Positions 30,610 through 42,700 of a DNA stretch of 64,000 nucleotides are shown here, in pieces (the first letter of the stretch is position 1; each line of letters begins with the position of its first letter). The DNA lies in the NCBI GenBank assembly GCA_964017065.1, contig OZ024785.1:10185086-10249085 (forward strand), read 5' to 3'. The translations under genes and the position numbers were made by a program. The DNA comes from Haliclona indistincta (lineage: Eukaryota > Porifera > Demospongiae > Haplosclerida > Chalinidae). The notes under the pieces are model-generated. The model searched no databases, had not been told where the DNA came from, and saw only the letters and a list, made by a program, of their open reading frames with translations.

Positions 30610-32345
30610 TGAAGGAATTCCTTTCTGAGGGACTTTATCTTGTTGCTCTAGCCATTCCAAGAGCATATCTATGCTGTAATCATTAGGTTTACCTCGTCGA
30701 TAGGTTCCAATGTCAGTAAGTTTGGATTGATGCTGATTTCAGCTGCTTCTCTGACATAAGCACAACAACCCAAGTCCACAATCTCTGCTATAGTTGACAC
30801 TCCAGAGACACTCTTCCAGCTGATTCCATTTATCCACACCTGGAAACACGAGCTGATAGTGATTTTTTCACTCTAGACACCATGCAGCCACACCATGGGG
30901 GTTGTAGATTACCAGGTCGATGCTATTTATGAGACTTGGGAACAAAAGATAGAAATGTGAAGAAGGGATTGCCTTGTTGATAGGCTCAAAGTTAGTGCCT
31001 TGAAGTGTTGAAGGATACACTGGATGACAGACTTCAATGCTTTCAAGACAGCCCATCACAATCCCCGAGCTATGCTGTGGAAACAGTTCTTGAAGAGTAG
31101 TGATAGGTACTATACCAGTGTTGCTGGTAACTTGACAGTACTGCCTGAAAATTTCGGGAGCAAATAGTGTCCCATTTACCTCTTTTAGCAGAGTCTCCTT
31201 TTCCACCACCACCAGGGACTTGGAATGATAATGGTTCATTACGAACAAAATAAGGCCTTTGTCACTAAGCGAGGCCGGCCAGTGATTCGGTCAGTACAGT
31301 TCAGTCAATAGAGAAATCTTCCTCTGGATCAAAGACAGAGGTCAGCTCTTGCAGTGTGCAGACTATATGATTGAGAGGAGAGAACAAAAATGACTTGTTT
31401 CCTTAGTTTTTGACTGTCAACAGTCCATGCTTAATGTATGTTAGCTGCTTTCTGCTATGCTCTCCACTAGCAACTTCTTGTTCTTTAGTTGTCGTGATGA
31501 CTTAATTTGAACAGTTTGGCTGCCAACGATGATGACGTGTGATCTCTTGGTTGAGCCACTGATGCAGGTGATTTCTATGAAGCTCATCCAGTAATGCATG
31601 GATTCACTGATGCTCTTCTTACTCTGAAATGATACAGCAAAAATAGCAGCTGCATTTTTTCCAGTACAGCAGCATGACTAGAATGACTCTTGTCATGCTG
31701 CTAATGACTCTTGTCATGTTGTTAATCTCATTTACCTTGCTCTCTACATGCTGGGATATGATGCAAGCAATGTGGTATTCATGTCAGTAACTTGACCTAA
31801 TGAGAAGATCCCGCTAGGTTAGCTGGTTCCCAGCTGCACTGTTGCCAATTAGGTATACAGGATAATCTATTTTGCATTGCATAATAGAATGAAGCAAATT
31901 TAGTAATTCATATCTAGCATTTGGTGCAATTGATGCTAAATCTACTGGAGTTTTGCCCTTCAAGTTCTTAGCCTGTAGACTGTCTATTTTCTTTACTAGT
32001 GGACGATAAATATTCCACAACACGAACAGATTGGTTGAGACATCAAGATGGAGTGGTGTATTACCACCTAATGTCACACATGATGAGTCACAGGATGGTC
32101 ACCAACAAGGTATTGTGATGCTCAAGTCACAACAACCATAGTGAAGTGGTGTGTGATTCATGATGTCACTGGCTATTGGGTCACAGTGCTGTTCATTGAT
32201 GAAATACCTTACCGCCTCCAAGCGGCAGTACAGTGGAATGGAATACGTCCAATGGCGTCTTTCTGGTTGACGTCGCATTTGTATCTTAAACAACATTTTT
32301 TGTAACATCAACCACTTATTGTGAGCTGCCGAATGTAGCAGAGAC
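30610..32345 (-). pseudogene. Degenerate ANK-Roc-COR (Roco-type) gene
   Basis: Read on the minus strand, three domains occur in order but in several frames. Ankyrin-like pieces come first (LEAVRYFINEQHCDPIA, NHTPLHYGCCD, NTPLHLDVSTN, LKGKTPVDLAS). A GTPase P-loop follows in YPVYLIGNSAAGNQLT, where the usual GKS/GKT lysine is missing. The rest of Roc continues with AAIFAVSFQSKKSISESMHY and SHVIIVGSQTVQIKSS, where the guanine-specificity motif is eroded. Then comes a COR-like block of 126 residues (LLKEVNGTLFAPEIFRQYCQ, TGIVPITTLQELFPQHSSG, IVMGCLESIEVCHPV) and a C-terminal NDYSIDMLLEWLEQQ ending GIPS. Frame breaks between these and the lost catalytic residues argue for a pseudogene. A spliced gene with a dead GTPase is less likely but possible. 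Confidence 0.65.
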
Positions 32346-32655
32346 AGATTGTATATATCAGCTGAGAAGTGTATCTCTTGTCAGGGTGGTTCTCTATCAA
32401 GATGCAAGCTGGTTGTTGCAGCTCAACTCACACGACTCGTTCCCAAGATTGAATACTTTTATACACTACTGAACGCGACTGAGGTTAGTCACGATTTCGC
32501 GGTAACAAACAACCTGTTAAATTGCTCAACGACATCTTGTCCAACCGTGTCTCCATCTCTTTGTTGCTGTACTGTAACACAAATGATTTTACACAAAGAT
32601 AATGATTGTAACCCTAAATAGAGTAAATCAATTCCTTCAAATAATGCTATGCTGG

Positions 32656-34443
32656 TTATCCCACAGACACTCCAATACCAAATCTAGACTCATCTGTCCT
32701 ATGACTAAGCTGTCCACTCAGCAACAACTGTGCCGGAAGAGGATCCAAGCGCTTCTCAACTAGAGCTCCAATAGTCCACCGTGAGTTGATTCTACCTCTG
32801 AGAGAAAAGGTTTCACCGAGAGAGAGCTTGTAGCCGAAAGCAGCAGTGCTTTCAGCCTGCATTAAACTACCCTCGCACTCTGCCACAAACGTCAACTCCT
32901 AAAAAGAGAATAATGAACAAAAGGTAACAGCTGTAGAAGAAGGAATAATGATACTTAAATTGTTACCGTATAGCTGGTTATTTTCATGTGGATGTAATTT
33001 TCGAACGGCTGGTGCGGGTTGAAAATTAGATTTCGAAATGCCTATTTAAAAAGTTCTGTGATGTGGCTCTGTGACAAAAATTAGACCCAGCCAAAATATT
33101 TGACCAGCAAAAAAAAACCGGCTATACGGTAGGTTTGTAATAGCAAATGTATGGTTCCGCGTGTAAGATTGGGTTTGTACGCACAAGCTTGCAGTCGAGT
33201 GTGGACAAAATACACGAGGAGCCATACATTAATAGTTTTGTTCTTACTCGTTCGAATTCCCACTAGCGTTAGCGTGCTCATTGTGTATATAAGGTGCGCA
33301 CTAGACTGTAACCTAAATCGTTGGCAAAGTAGGCTGCTGCACGTGCGTCATGAAATTTATTCACGGTTGCTGGCAGACCCACCCATGAGTGGTACAATTC
33401 GCTTGCAACACTCATAAGCGGTCACTTCGCCAGGAGTTAAGTGGTATATCCGATTTGTACCACTGGTAGTTGCTTTGATGTATCAGAAGAGTATTCACAA
33501 TATATCATTTAACCCCCACATACAGGCGATGCTTGATGTGTGTAAGTGAGGTTCCAGGCATGAAGACCAGCACGAGCCGATGCCTCCCAAGTGTCTGTCT
33601 TGTATCGACCACCAAGTGATAACAGTGCTACTTCCATTCCTTGTCCTCTCTGATACAACATCTCTGTACCCAGAGCTAGTCTGAACAAAATAAAGGAAAA
33701 TCAAAAATCTATTTCCCTGACAAACTTACCTTGGTGTAATAGATTGCAGGTACTGACACACAGCGACCACAGACATGGAGGATATATCAGGATTAGCAAC
33801 TGTGAGAGAGGCAGTAAAATCCTTGCCCACATAGTCTACAGAGCCTTGATAAGCTACCCATTGAGGGCCCTGAGTCTGTAGCAACTATCATACAATAATA
33901 TGACACACAACACTGTTAGTAACCTGTGCATTGAGCTTCACTTTCCAAGATTTGCCAAACTGGTGCAGCAGAACAGCTGCAAAATTACCCGATGAACTTA
34001 TATCACCAACTAGGACCGGCCGAAACTAGTAAAGGAATTCATCGTGAGTTATGTCCACCAAGCACTCACACACTCACATCATTATCTGCAATTCTTTTAG
34101 TACCAACATAAGTAGCTCCTAGTTGCCATTGGGAAGGCTGGGTACTGGAGCCAAGTGTGAGGGTGTGAGAAGTCTGAAAGTTTTTGCTCAGGCCTTTCTG
34201 AACAGCAACTTTACAACCTTCAAATAAAGTGGGAAATATTTGCTCTGCAAGAAAATGATATTGGTTAAAATAACAATTACAAGACAACACATGTTTACCT
34301 TTTACACGTTTACCCAGTTCTTCAAATTCCCCCGGATTCAACAATCCATTATTGTCAGTCACTGTATTGACTGGTTTCTGGTCAAGTGGTGGCGGTGAAG
34401 GTATTAGCGGAGGAAGAGGAGGAGAAGGAAGCGAGGAAGACAT
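32656..34443 (-). CDS. TOMM40: Mitochondrial import receptor Tom40
   Basis: Beta-barrel channel of the mitochondrial outer-membrane TOM complex. Six exons (34443-34299, 34244-34078, 34025-33924, 33884-33730, 33680-33524, 32898-32656) sum to 969 nt, or 322 aa. The Pro-rich N-terminus (SSSLPSPPLPPLIPSPPPLD) is typical of animal Tom40. Then NPGEFEELGKRVKEQIFPTL, LFEGCKVAVQKGLSKNFQTS, LGATYVGTKRIAD, FRPVLVGDISSSGN, LTVANPDI, QYLQSITPRLALGTEM, YKTDTWEASARAGLHAWNL, and the C-terminal strand WTIGALVEKRLDPLP ending RFGIGVSVG. Each block has a clear counterpart in human TOMM40. A TA-flanked MITE sits in the last intron. ZPR1 lies 225 bp upstream on the same strand. Confidence 0.96.
32965..33129. mobile_element. 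TA-flanked MITE in TOMM40 intron
   Basis: Terminal inverted repeats CCGTATAGCTGGTTATTTT and AAAAACCGGCTATACGG, flanked on both sides by TA, as expected for a Tc1/mariner/pogo-type target duplication. It is 165 bp and has no coding capacity. Confidence 0.8.
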
Positions 34444-34668
34444 TACTTGAACCACGTGGCGCCGAACAGGTAGCTAGACAGACCTTTACAGTCACCCAGC
34501 GCAAACACCACATGCAGAAAACAATTCAGCATCATAGACACACGCTTTAGCAATGTTAACAAGAGCCTTACCGCTACGTGATGCAGCAGGGAAGACAACG
34601 CTAGAAATGCGCACGTGTTCTCAGCAAAAGGAGGCGTGGTTAATTATAATCGACAAATCTTTATACTG

Positions 34669-36547
34669 TCAGCTACTGGTATAGTTCTCGGTATTCATGT
34701 CCAGTAGACCGAGAGTGTCTTCGTGTTCCCGAGTCCTCTGATAGTGCTCTATAATCATCTCAGGATCATCTTCTGGTGCATACACATTCTAACAACAAAA
34801 CTAAAATTAATATTTTTTTGAGTATCACATTCCTACCTGCATATAACTGTTGCCCGCAGGGTCATCTATTATGATGTGAACTCCCATTTTTTCGCCTCTG
34901 ATAACCTACAAAGCAAAACACGTTCAACTTAGACTGCATCCATTCGAACCGTCTCACTTTGGTTAAATTCTCAATAAACTCTCCCATTTTTGTACCACTC
35001 GCACTATCCCCAGTCACGAAAGGGTTTTGACCAGACAACTGCTCTTTAACTGCAGTCAACAGGCCCTCGATAGTGTTGAATCGTCCTCCTAGTGTGCCGG
35101 GCTGTAACTCCAACTCAAGCTCAGGCACTGCAAGGCTGGCAGTTTCTGCCTGTGGATGAGTGGGTGTGGTGAGACCAGACTGGACCTAGCTCAATGCTGA
35201 CCTTCAGTACATCACGAGAAAGGTCACTAGGATCAGTTATACGCAAGGATATCTTGATACCCTTTTCCGATACACCTGCTCCTGACTTGACCTCGTTGCT
35301 TCGGAAACCGCACACCTCACACAAAGTAGCCATGACGACCACCTGCTTGAAGAACGGAATATCTGCAGTAAAGCAAAAATCAGTTATCATGTGCAAACCT
35401 AAAATAATAATACCAATTAGTTTCATCCGAGTCTCTGAAGGAGAATGACAATCGGAACAGATGGTAGGAAAAGAGACTATTTCATTGGTGTCAATAGCTC
35501 CTTCACTTTCTTCTGCCTCTCTTCCTCCCTCCCCAGTGTCACCATCACCATCACTACTAACACCCTTTACACAACATCAAAATAACACACAACCAGCACA
35601 AACCTGTGTTTCTGGCAGTGCTATATCAAGCAGCCTGTTCTGTTCATCGGTACGTGTGTACCTCTCCTCCGATAGACCAGGATCCGAGCCAGGTGAGAAC
35701 TTGTTCTCAACAAAACTGTTCCCAGACGGATCATCTATCACCTGTAGAGTAAAGCGACTCACTGAGAACTGAGTGAGTGACGAATAGCTGACCATTGTGA
35801 AGGGATGAGACACATTTAAACAGTCTTTTAGACGTTTTATGAAGCCATCAAGCTGCTCAGCAACTTCAGGATGATTCTCCTGTGGTGAGGCAAGCAGCAA
35901 TAAAATGATAATCGGTTAAGAAAGAGTGAGGTTTACTCTTCGTGAAGGCTGGTCCTGTTCAAGACCTTCGATGCTAAGCTTGATAAAACCCTCTAAAGTA
36001 TTGATGCTGCCTTTTTGTGTGTTGGGTGGAATCTCGAACTCGAGATCAGGAATGATCAAACTAGCAGTGTCCGCTTTAACTGCCATGCGATTGAGATCCT
36101 GCACAAAGAGAGAGTGAACCGTCAGTGAATGAATCAATGGAGACATACCGCAGTGTTGCTGACTGTGACAGTGTATCGTATTCCATGATCTTGCACCTCC
36201 ACACCTGACTGTATCTCGTTGTTGCTGTAGTGACAATGGGGGCATCCAAACGACATCACTATGACCTCACGAAAGAGTGGAATCTTGGTCAGCAGCAGTT
36301 TGGTGATTCCCTAATAAGCAAATTACATAACGAGGGTTAATAAAAGCGCTCCTATAGTTATTATCTAAAGCTAAATATTGATCTTTTTCACCATTTCACC
36401 ACAAGACATGCACAGCGACTCCAATTCACTGGTCTCGACCCTCTCCACATTACTGGCGTCCAAAGCACGAAATAGAGGCTCTGGCAAATCAGCACTAGTA
36501 TCCGTATTGTCTACATCGGCCTGTACGTTCTCAGACTGTTTCTCCAT
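34669..36547 (-). CDS. ZPR1: Zinc-finger protein ZPR1
   Basis: Conserved eukaryotic protein binding eEF1A and linking growth-factor signalling to the nucleolus and SMN. Starts at ATG 36547 ([13 protein letters not shown]). It has two ZPR1 repeats, each a CxxC...CxxC zinc finger plus a beta domain. The first: [85 protein letters not shown]. The second: [58 protein letters not shown], and [20 protein letters not shown]. It ends [13 protein letters not shown]. All zinc-ligand cysteines are present. About eight exons with short introns. Confidence 0.97.
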
Positions 36548-36951
36548 ACTTACACGTGTAACCGCTCGCGGGGCGCGGGCAGTCGCGGCCTCGCGCGCGT
36601 GTAACATAATAATTGACCACACCCTCCAAACCGATAATAATCAAAAAATTAATATTTTTATTAATGGGGTTGGTACTATTATAAATCAGACAATTAATGC
36701 ACAAGTAAATAATCATAACGAACAGTTATTTATTTGAAGGAGTATAATGCCGAAGATATCGACAATTCTTTATCTGTTCAAACATCACTCCCAGGTCGCT
36801 GCCACCATACTGCATAAAAACAGCACAATGAATAATTTAACATCACAATGAATAATATTCATTATGTCATGATCTTTTCAAAATAACAAATAAAAAAACC
36901 CTAGTTGGTCATGTGTCCACGAATAAATTAATCACTCCATCTACTCTCTGT

Positions 36952-38061
36952 CTATCTCACCTTCCTTTCTTCCTCCTCTTCCTCCATCTCCTCTTCTTCA
37001 TAATCAGGAGGTAGCGCTGATCCTAGACTCCTATCTTCTTCAACCGCTGGAGAAAGCAATATCTTTGATCCAAGTTCAGTTCTGCTCTTTTGTGAGTCAC
37101 TGGCTGAATAAAACTGATGGAAGGCATTAGGTCCATGACTACTACTACTGGTCTTCATCATGTTAGCAGCTCTAAGGAGAGTCTCTTTGTCAGTTGTGTT
37201 AGAATGAGCAACCAGTACCTCACTCCTTGATTCAAGTGGAGGAAGCTTCAATGCGGATCTCTTCCTCTGAGCACTTGGATGTAGAGCGGGTGACATGGAA
37301 AGATTCTGAACCTTGGTTTCTAGAGTGTTGATATCCAAAGGATGGTCAGCAATTGAAACTGCCTTCATGCTTGCGGACTGTGCCTTTTGTGCTCCAGGAG
37401 TTGGAAAAGTAGCCATTTTTGTTAGAGGATGAGCAACTTGATTACCCCTTCTCAACTGCGGAGAAGATAAGGTAATGAGAGGTGCGTGGCCTGATTTTGC
37501 AGCCCGCCTGAGATTAAAAGGTGAAGTGACATATGGAGAATTTTTCACACTCAGCAAATTCCTGGCAGATTGAGTTGTAGGAAGAGAGAGACCAGTAGCA
37601 GGAGGCGAGAGAAGATCAAGATTTGGTTCACTGCTAGTTACTGATAGAACATCGTCGATGTCACTAGCTGATGCAGTTCGAGTTCGCTGTATGCGAGCTG
37701 CAGGCTTGTTAGCCTCAGTAGCATAAACAGCAGCTGTAGCATCAACAGACATCGGCGTTTTAGAATAAAATATCCCACGTCTTGCACCAGTATCTTTTTC
37801 TCTCGTGCCACTGCGATCAGTAGGTGGGCTGTCTTGTTTCCTTTTTTGTTCCAAACGGCGAAAGTTCATTCTTATTGCTTGCTGGTGAGTCGATATGTAG
37901 TTGGTCTCGGCTTTAGACTGTTTCTCTAGTCGCTTCAGCTCTTTCTCCAGCTGCATCTTCGTCTTTTGCAGTTCAATGCGAACTCTTGGATTGGACTCAG
38001 CGAATCCATTACGTGGGTTAGAACTGCGCGTGTTGAGTCGACCAGCAGTTGCAGACGCCAT
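36952..38061 (-). CDS. Intronless coiled-coil plus disordered protein, head-to-head paralogue 1
   Basis: Single exon from ATG 38061 (MASATAGRLNTRSSNP), about 369 aa. Residues about 25-80 form a Lys/Glu/Leu-rich coiled coil (QKTKMQLEKELKRLEKQSKA, then AIRMNFRRLEQKRKQD). The rest is Ser/Pro/Arg-rich, probably disordered, with phospho-type motifs (RTRTASASDIDDV, SVTSSEPNLDLLSPP), and ends in an acidic tail EEEEMEEEEEERKVR. No enzyme domain is visible. The divergent neighbour 38287-39363 has the same layout and a similar coiled coil, suggesting paralogy. Family not recognised; a cytoskeletal adapter role would be a guess. Confidence 0.8.
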   Translation of the reverse strand: MASATAGRLNTRSSNPRNGFAESNPRVRIELQKTKMQLEKELKRLEKQSKAETNYISTHQQAIRMNFRRLEQKRKQDSPPTDRSGTREKDTGARRGIFYSKTPMSVDATAAVYATEANKPAARIQRTRTASASDIDDVLSVTSSEPNLDLLSPPATGLSLPTTQSARNLLSVKNSPYVTSPFNLRRAAKSGHAPLITLSSPQLRRGNQVAHPLTKMATFPTPGAQKAQSASMKAVSIADHPLDINTLETKVQNLSMSPALHPSAQRKRSALKLPPLESRSEVLVAHSNTTDKETLLRAANMMKTSSSSHGPNAFHQFYSASDSQKSRTELGSKILLSPAVEEDRSLGSALPPDYEEEEMEEEEEERKVR

Positions 38062-38286
38062 GACGAGCCACGCCTCCAAATCAAAAGATGCTCACTAAAG
38101 CAGCTAGCTATGACCTCAAATCTAAAAAAAACGACAGCACCTTCTTGTGACGAGCTGTGTTGGAGCCTAAATTCATAGTCATAAACAATCAAGGAAACGC
38201 CCAAAATCAACCATTCTCATGCGAGCTGATTAAGCTAGCCATAAGGGCGTGTCCCCAGCCCCACCTTTCTTGCTGCTGCAGCAGAA
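38062..38286. promoter_or_regulatory. Divergent promoter between the two coiled-coil paralogues
   Basis: 225 bp separate the two start codons. No TATA box seen; contains GGGCGTGTCC (about 38246-38255) close to the plus-strand gene. Confidence 0.55.
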
Positions 38287-39363
38287 ATGGCGTCTCCAAA
38301 TACGCCTCGCAGAGATCAACTACGCGGCTACTCTGAGTACAGTCTGCGCACCAGTGTCAAAATGGGGAAGAATAAAATCGATTTGGAGCACAAGATAACA
38401 CGCCTCGAAGAAGAGACCACGAGGAAGATGTCAGCTCATAGAGCTAGGCTGCGCAAACTGGAGGTCGACATGGCACGCCGACATTCCGGTGCCTCTCCGA
38501 CACAACAAAGAAAGTCTCCGACAGAAGAGACTGGAAACAATGACATGCTCTCTGCTAGCTTGCCCGATTTCGGGCGCAAGCGTGCTTCCTCCTTTACTAA
38601 CCTAGCAGCCCTCAGCCGCGAAGCTCTGATAGTACCCAGCACTAGCCCTATCGGGAGCAGAACGTTCAACAGAAGCAGATCGCACAGCGGAAGCGATCTT
38701 CGACGCAGGACACAGCTTCCCGAGATCCGAATCAGTTCGAACGACGTGGAGCCGCAGAAGAAAGAAGTAAGCGATGACAGACGACACACTGTTCCAGTAG
38801 TCCAAGTTTCACAAATGGGAAGCGACAGAAGGCGGTACACAGCTCCGAGCATCCAGATATCACCGCCAAAGAAAACATCTCTTTCACAAAAAGGTTCACC
38901 TTTGCTGAAGCGAAATGTGGTTCAGCCTTCTCCTCCGCAAACACCCTCTCCTGCCGATTCACCGAAGTCCTTGTCACCAGAATGTTCCCACAAATGGCAA
39001 CCTACAATTCAACGAATGAGGTCAACACCAGCAGTCAGCTCCCATCACTCACTAGGAGGATCAAGGACACCACCATTAACCATCCAACCGTGGAGTCCAT
39101 CAGCAAACAAGCTATCATGCAGTCCTGAGCAGAACAGACTAACCAGGTCATTTTCAGATTTGAGAACAGCCAACTTAAGTCGACCCACACCACCAGCAAA
39201 GGTAAGTCACTCACAGAAGATGCTACTCACACCCTCTTCAACCCACCCACAGCAACTGACACTGGAGGAGCAATTTGAACAGTTGAAGAACTGCCGTTAC
39301 CTTCGACAACCTTCAGAAAACTCTTTGTCAAAGTCTCAAGAATACCTGAGTATGAGTCATTGA
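38287..39363 (+). CDS. Intronless coiled-coil plus disordered protein, head-to-head paralogue 2
   Basis: Single exon, 358 aa, from ATG 38287 (MASPNTPRRDQLRG). The coiled coil at about 22-65 (KIDLEHKITRLEEETTRKMS, RLRKLEVDMARRHSG) aligns with the neighbour's coiled coil in spacing and charge. The rest is Ser/Pro/Arg-rich with repeated phospho-like boxes (SLPDFGRKRASSFTNL, SRSHSGSDLRRRTQLPEIRI, DRRHTVPVVQVSQ, DRRRYTAPSIQISPP). It ends with TLEEQFEQLKNCRYLR and SKSQEYLSMSH. RxxS/T boxes suggest basophilic kinase or 14-3-3 sites; that is inference. Family not recognised. Confidence 0.8.
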   Translation: MASPNTPRRDQLRGYSEYSLRTSVKMGKNKIDLEHKITRLEEETTRKMSAHRARLRKLEVDMARRHSGASPTQQRKSPTEETGNNDMLSASLPDFGRKRASSFTNLAALSREALIVPSTSPIGSRTFNRSRSHSGSDLRRRTQLPEIRISSNDVEPQKKEVSDDRRHTVPVVQVSQMGSDRRRYTAPSIQISPPKKTSLSQKGSPLLKRNVVQPSPPQTPSPADSPKSLSPECSHKWQPTIQRMRSTPAVSSHHSLGGSRTPPLTIQPWSPSANKLSCSPEQNRLTRSFSDLRTANLSRPTPPAKVSHSQKMLLTPSSTHPQQLTLEEQFEQLKNCRYLRQPSENSLSKSQEYLSMSH

Positions 39364-39738
39364 CGCACCACTTTAACTACCATAAACTACTTACAACATT
39401 ACTGAGCAGCTGCTTCTGAACAGTTTAGAGCTAAATTCTAACGTAATTAGACTCAAAATAATATAGTAATTCAAAATCAGATTTTTATTAAAGCTTTTAC
39501 GTTACTAATTCAAATCAGTTTTGTTGCTATTTTTTAATGAGATAAGAAAATGTGGTTATAGAAATGAGCAGATTATTAAACAAGAAGATAATAATTTTAT
39601 TATAATACACACACAAAGTGATCAAATGAGGGCCGAGATTTAGAAAGAAAAAATAGTGAAAGTTCGAATGAACGATGATGACCTGAAATAGCTAATCAGT
39701 GCATTATGATACACATAAACCTATTGTACAATCATGTT

Positions 39739-42700
39739 CTAGTATCTCGAGCTCAGGACGGAACCCTTCTTGCGAGGTTGAAACATTGTGTAGTTGGTGA
39801 TTTCAACCGAATTGGGATCGACCTGGAATGCCAGTGCAGCCATCACTTTCTCATTCTCAAATAGTCCAGAAGGAACAACGACCTAAGCAGACAAAAAATC
39901 GTTAATCTTGAGGGTACAAGAAATACATTATTTGTATGAACCAAAGTATTATGGGTGCTCGCAACTAACTATTATTACATAGTACGTCATCTTTCACCAA
40001 TCGGATTGCTCTATTCGAGGGCATTAATGTAGGTTATTGACCGCACGTAGCGTCTTCTATAGCAACAGACCGTTGCGTCTTTGCGAGTTTGAAAAATTCG
40101 CGATGTTATTGCGCTCACAGTGATAAACTATGTAATAAATCATTTATTGCCCTACACAACTCGGGCATTAACCGACATTAATGACCTCAGGAAAGTCGGT
40201 TGCCCTCGTACAGTCTCGGGTTGCGCCCTCGACCGTTACTCGGGCAACCGACTTTCCCGCGGTCATCAATGTCGGTTAATGCCCTCGCGTGAGGGCAATA
40301 ACTAATACATATTTCATGGTGCTGCACGTTGCTATGGTCAGTGTTTCTGGTAAACTAAAGCATCAGAGCAATATTAGCAGTATAGCAAGTGCGTCTTGAT
40401 AGCATGAAATTCAAGGAGCTAGCTTGCTCGCAAGAAAACAGAGGAACGCGGTCCACGATCAACGTGTTTATGCATAAAACTCGGCGGCGAAGACTTCTGT
40501 GAGTTCAAGATTCCAGAAATGCAAGTTTAAACAAAGCTACAACCTAGTAACTGAGCGATTTTTTTCCTAGTGTGCCTATACAGCACAGTTGCCTGTCGAG
40601 CAGCATGGATTTCCCCGTTTTTCTCAGCAGCATGGCGTTTATTTAGAAAAATCGTTCTGTTACTAGATTGTAGCATTGCCAAAACTTGTATATCTGGAAT
40701 CTTGAGCTCACAGAAGTCTTCGCCGCCGAGTTTTTATGCATAAACACGTCGATCATGGACCATGTTCCTCCGTTTTCTTGCGAGCAAGCTAGCTCCTTGA
40801 ATTTCAAGATACGAGTAGCTATCAACACGCACTTGCTAATACTGCTAATATCGCTCTGTCCGCTGCTTTAGTTTTCCAGAAACACTGACCATAGCAACGT
40901 GCAGCGCCGTGAATATTACGAGCACCCTTACAGGCTATCTACACAAATAGTGAAAGGTTTGTGCATCAGGTTAATACCTTCATCATTTCTTGAGCATCGA
41001 TAAGATGGAGTCTCACGTTCTTCACCAATGGATGGATCACTTTCTTGAAGTCTTGATCTGTAGACAGTAGAACAGGTCAATCACAATACAAGACAAGATA
41101 CTGAATTATAGCAACTTTACTAAAGCGAGCACAAGCAAGATCTTCGTACGTACCTTTCTTTACGTTCAGCTTCCCCCAGGCAAGAGCAGCTTTGACTCTC
41201 ACAATCTCAGCAACGTCAATGTCTCGCCGAAGAATGAGGTGTACCATATTCTCTGAGAGATTGACAAACCCATCCGATGTCAGTACATGCTCAGCATTGC
41301 TATCCACAAACTCTAATGCTCTCACAACCATTGTCTTAGCACAGTGGTAGGACAGATACTTCTCAAGCTGTGTCAGAATCGTGCACACAGAGTCACCAGT
41401 CAGGCAGTTAGGCAAGCGATCGAAGCAGGCTTGTTTGAGTTCAGGAATCTCGTAATGCTCAGCAGTACAGGTGATGCCTACAATGGTTGACGGTTGAATG
41501 GAACAGCTTCCTGTGATCAAGTAGCGCAATAGCTGAGAAAACACTATCTCACTGAACTCTTCTATGACATACTAAAGAGAAGAAAAATTAGTATAAATAA
41601 TATTTATTAAAAAGTTACATACAATTTTGTATAAGCCTGTAAAAAATGAGTGTCTTACCTGTTCACTGATTATATGTCTTGGCTCATCGAGGAACGGTGA
41701 TGGTGATTGTTGGAGTTCAGGTGATACACTGGCTGCTCGTGGAGAGCTGTTACCATCAACAGATGTAGCTTTCTTCTTACGAGATGATACTGCGTGAATT
41801 AACCGGCTTTTGGTCGGAGAAGGAAACGATTTGTGAGCGAGACGAGGGCTGTGACAATTTGAGATCAAGTTGCCTGTGCTAGATGAGTTGATCCGTCTTC
41901 TGCCTTGAGGACTGGACATACGGCTCTGTCCTACATTGAACATAGTCCTGAATACCCTATGAAAGGAGAGAGAGTCAGTGAGAGAGAGTATAGGGAGGGA
42001 GGGAGAGGGAGAGAGAGAGAGAGGGAGGGGAGATGGAGGGAGAGAGTCGAGAGTGAACATACTTGCTTCTACATGCTAACAGTGCCTTCACTCCATACAG
42101 TGGAACTTTATCTGGTCCTAAAGAAACAAAAATAAAGTGAAATCGCTGTACTTTGGTAACTGGTAAGTGTAGTGGTTGGTTCATTGATTGTACTTAGCTG
42201 CTCACCAACAATAAAGACGACATCAGCTAGTTCTGGTCCCTTGAAAGACATTGAGAAGTCATCCACTAGTTTGTCCGCATTGGTGTATTTTTCTCTAACA
42301 GGATCGAGCAATGGGCTGGGCGGTCTGAGAGAGACACCATGAACACAGTATCATAAAGGAAGGAGGGAACCTCACCTGCTCAAACCAATTGGCAGCCAGC
42401 TACCTCTCCTGGTGACCTTTCTTGTTGCCCTGCCCTGTTTGGCAGCCATTGAGTGCTCAGTGAGAGTAGCTACTAGCTCTATCAGCAGCTGTGCTCGAGA
42501 TCGGTTCTACCGAGAAAAAGAGAGATCAACAGCTATATAAACGGTCTCATAGGCTTCTTACCGTTAGCTTAAAGAACTTGGGTGCGTGGTAGCAAGCACG
42601 CTCAGCATTGATGACCTTTGAGAGGAGAAGGCTCTGGAAGGCACTGCAGTGAGGCATGGAGGGTATAGCACTGAGGTCAGGAGTAAAGCAGGGCACAGAG

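Noticed and set aside
31261..31310. A third copy of the GGCCGGCC-ended MITE
   Set aside because: Only GAGGCCGGCC is shared; no second end or internal blocks follow.
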